Part shown: positions 62,408-64,000 of the stretch, piece after piece
Position numbering within the stretch: position 1 is the stretch's first letter
Layout: each line of letters opens with the position of its first letter
Source of the DNA: Pseudomonadales bacterium
Lineage (GTDB): Bacteria; Pseudomonadota; Gammaproteobacteria; Pseudomonadales; Pseudohongiellaceae
Direction: 5' to 3'
Length of the DNA stretch: 64,000 bases
NCBI GenBank assembly: GCA_024234395.1
Contig: JACKOH010000001.1
Coordinates: forward strand, 1,073,001 to 1,137,000
The notes under the pieces: model-generated
The model's database searches: none
What the model saw: only the letters and a program-made list of their open reading frames with translations
What the model was told of the DNA's origin: nothing
Translations under genes and position numbers: made by a program

Positions 62408-63272
62408 GGTGAATTACCGTGCCGAGGCTATGCCCTCCGTCGATCTGAGGGTTATATGAACTAACGAGCACCCAGAATGCGTTGTTCTCATAGCGGTCTG
62501 GGGCCGACCGGCTCCATTCCTCGGCCAAGTCAACGGCACACGTCCAGCCAGTACTCAGAACGCCCCAGACAACATCCCGCCAAGTGTAGTAGTCACAGCT
62601 GGCGTCAATATACTCAAGAGCATCCCGGATCCTGGCCACCCGTCGAGGGGTTTCTGCCTCACTGCACCTTCCCATTAGCTGACTTGTGGTAACTCCTTCA
62701 CGACGGTCGCGTAGCAGAAGCTGGAGCCATACCTCAAGCAGATGGGCTGGTATCGTTGGTGGGTTAGATGGGGCCCCAGAACCCATCCATTGGTAAGTTG
62801 TTCCCGATGGATGGATGCTCGGAGGGATTAGGTCCTGCACTGTTAACCCGTTCCTAGCCGCGCATCGGAATTCCAGAATCATGCAGTCATCTTGGTCTAG
62901 CACCTGCTTCGATGCTAATGCCCCAGTACCTTCAGGTAGCCTGTAAATCAACTTTAGGCTGTTAGCCTTGCCAGACCGAATCATCACTGCGTCACTTGCA
63001 TTCTCCAATTCACCCAGATCGATTCCATGGTATAGCAGCCACGCCGTCGCCTTTTCGTAGTCATCTAAGTCAATTGCGCATGTTGGTGAGGGACCGCAGT
63101 ATGCATGCGCTAGACCCACGTTCTTCCCCACAAGCTTGTCCAAATCCTCCTGTTCAGAAACGCAGTTATCACGAAGATTCCACTGTGTCGCCTTGGGGCT
63201 TTTGGTTCCGTATGGAATCGGCACTAGTGAGAAGCCAGCATTGATCAACTTGATAAAACTAACTGCATGCAT
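62379..63272 (-). CDS. Prim-Pol type DNA primase with PriCT-like C-terminus
   Basis: A 297-residue protein. The archaeo-eukaryotic primase/polymerase motifs are CAIDLDDYEKA (metal-binding Asp pair, near residue 67), VMIRSGKANSLKLIYRLP, and ILEFRCAARNGLTV with PPSIHPSGTTYQW. The C-terminal DYYTWRDVVWGVLSTGW ... GHSLGTVIHHARAGGW resembles the PriCT region. It would prime replication of the element. It overlaps the helicase gene by 28 bases. Confidence 0.83.
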   Translation of the reverse strand: MHAVSFIKLINAGFSLVPIPYGTKSPKATQWNLRDNCVSEQEDLDKLVGKNVGLAHAYCGPSPTCAIDLDDYEKATAWLLYHGIDLGELENASDAVMIRSGKANSLKLIYRLPEGTGALASKQVLDQDDCMILEFRCAARNGLTVQDLIPPSIHPSGTTYQWMGSGAPSNPPTIPAHLLEVWLQLLLRDRREGVTTSQLMGRCSEAETPRRVARIRDALEYIDASCDYYTWRDVVWGVLSTGWTCAVDLAEEWSRSAPDRYENNAFWVLVSSYNPQIDGGHSLGTVIHHARAGGWGG

Positions 63273-63296
63273 TTTCGCTTCCTCAGACCCGAGTTG

Positions 63297-63539
63297 TCAG
63301 CGCACACGCCTTAACGATATTTTTTCAACATGGGTGCTAGTGTCTTCCAAACCAAAGACCCTCAACTGTTTATTGTATTCTTCCCGATTCGAACGTTTCA
63401 GGTCTGCCAGAGTAAGTTCTTTACCCTCGATTTCAATAATCATAGAGTTAGGCCTTTCGTTGACGGTATCCTTGATAAATTCGCTTAGGATAACCTCTAT
63501 AGGTGCGTCTCTGAGATCTACTACGCTTTTGCTACTCAT
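63297..63539 (-). CDS. Small protein of unknown function in the replication operon
   Basis: Not recognised. The 80-residue product is charged and probably soluble: VVDLRDAPIEVILSEFIKD, a short IIEIEGKELTLADLKRSN strand-turn, and a basic C-terminus (EKISLRRVR). ATG 63539 overlaps the stop of the AlpA-like gene by four bases (ATGA), which supports the start and shows coupling. It may be an accessory or regulatory protein of the element. Confidence 0.7.
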   Translation of the reverse strand: MSSKSVVDLRDAPIEVILSEFIKDTVNERPNSMIIEIEGKELTLADLKRSNREEYNKQLRVFGLEDTSTHVEKISLRRVR

Positions 63540-63784
63540 GCATCTGACTCCTGTTGTTTGTATGCGGCTGGGTTCTTTTGCCATTTCCTAATGTCCCCAA
63601 CTCGAAAAGGCTTTACATTCGGAGCTACATACCTGGGCTTGGGGAATTTTCGAGCCCTTATAAGTCTGTAGCGGGTAGAGTTTGAGAACGGCGTAATGCC
63701 CAATCGCTGTAAGTCAGCTGCCCTTAAGAAACCATCGTCGGGCAACGAATCGAAATCAAGCAGGTGGGGTTCCGGATTACTCAT
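63536..63784 (-). CDS. AlpA-like DNA-binding regulator/excisionase
   Basis: An 82-residue winged-helix protein of the AlpA/Xis kind: GFLRAADLQRLGITPFSNST, then TRYRLIRARKFPKPRYVAPN and VGDIRKWQKNP, the usual order of HTH helix, KFPKP wing and C-terminal W-containing helix. Such proteins activate integrase or replication genes of P4-like satellites. AGGAG lies eight bases before its ATG. It heads the visible leftward operon. Confidence 0.85.
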   Translation of the reverse strand: MSNPEPHLLDFDSLPDDGFLRAADLQRLGITPFSNSTRYRLIRARKFPKPRYVAPNVKPFRVGDIRKWQKNPAAYKQQESDA

Positions 63785-63882
63785 ATTGACATCTCCTGGT
63801 AGCTAGCAATGTCCGGTAGAGTAGTCGGATTGTTATTGTGGGTCTGTATCTCGAAAAATTTTTTTAGTGATACAACTTTGCA

Positions 63883-64000
63883 TCAATGGTTATAGGGGTT
63901 ATCAGGATCATTTGGAGACCGATTGGGATTCTGCATATGCTTGTACCTGTACCAACACTGACGTAAATACTCAGCGTCATATTGCCTGGCAGAACCATCT
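63883..64000 (-). CDS. C-terminal end of an unknown protein (5' end outside window)
   Basis: An open leftward frame from the window edge to TGA at 63883-63885 ends with a hydrophilic tail (RQYDAEYLRQCWYRYKHMQN, then an Asn/Pro/Asp-rich end). Aromatic and charged residues look protein-like. It lies about 100 bases upstream of the AlpA-like gene on the same strand. The family cannot be told from 38 residues. Confidence 0.4.
   Translation of the reverse strand, partial: DGSARQYDAEYLRQCWYRYKHMQNPNRSPNDPDNPYNH

Overview
The window is one contiguous stretch of a GC-rich gammaproteobacterial chromosome. Gene content and order point to a free-living, non-enteric lineage, probably marine and near the Pseudomonadales/Cellvibrionales/Oceanospirillales. 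The evidence is the conserved block cspD-clpS-clpA-infA-bpt-aat-trxB-ftsK-lolA-rarA-crcB-serS-cysG-tusE/B/C/D, the linked nudJ-mnmA-hflD-purB-roxA-pabB operon, ThrH, and an assimilatory CysH with two cysteine pairs. The species cannot be named from sequence alone.

Region 1 (1-11.9 kb) is sensory and envelope functions. It holds an HlyD adaptor coupled to an ABC exporter whose ATPase motifs are almost all lost, and a CRP-type promoter in front of a small unknown gene. Next comes an ECF sigma/ChrR-type anti-sigma pair divergent from a six-gene operon (NTF2-like, FAD oxidoreductase, DUF1365, Cfa, DUF2878, chalcone-isomerase-like) that looks like a membrane-lipid or singlet-oxygen response. A MerR-PAS-class III nucleotide cyclase fusion follows, with palindromic operators upstream.

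Region 2 (12-26 kb) is a looser mix. It has a large non-coding stretch with hairpins and a dispersed repeat, AbgT, epoxide hydrolase, ArgD, MsrA, a patatin, a cytosolic 5'-nucleotidase, a sulphur group (TauE/SafE permease, CysB, CysH) and ThrH. A parS-like site and a second copy of the cyclase-gene palindrome lie between cysH and thrH.

Region 3 (26.4-51.4 kb) is conserved housekeeping: pabB-roxA-purB-hflD-mnmA-nudJ, moaCDE, rluE, cspD, clpSA, infA, the N-degron pair bpt/aat, trxB, ftsK, lolA, rarA, crcB, serS, cysG, the tus sulphur relay and a Bax-inhibitor-like membrane protein.

Region 4 (51.77-64 kb) is an accessory island starting at tRNA-Ser(TGA). It contains an hsdM stub, then a type I-F CRISPR-Cas locus with intact cas1 and cas2-3. 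Csy1 is cut after about 278 codons by an intact IS21-family element. The rest of the effector genes (csy1 3' end, csy2, csy3, csy4) and any CRISPR array are missing, and the IS has no target duplication, so a deletion accompanied or followed the insertion. Beyond it is a satellite- or plasmid-like replication module: TTGCCAC iterons in opposite orientation around an A+T core, an SF3/D5-type helicase, a Prim-Pol primase, a small unknown protein and an AlpA-like regulator. The module runs off the end of the window.
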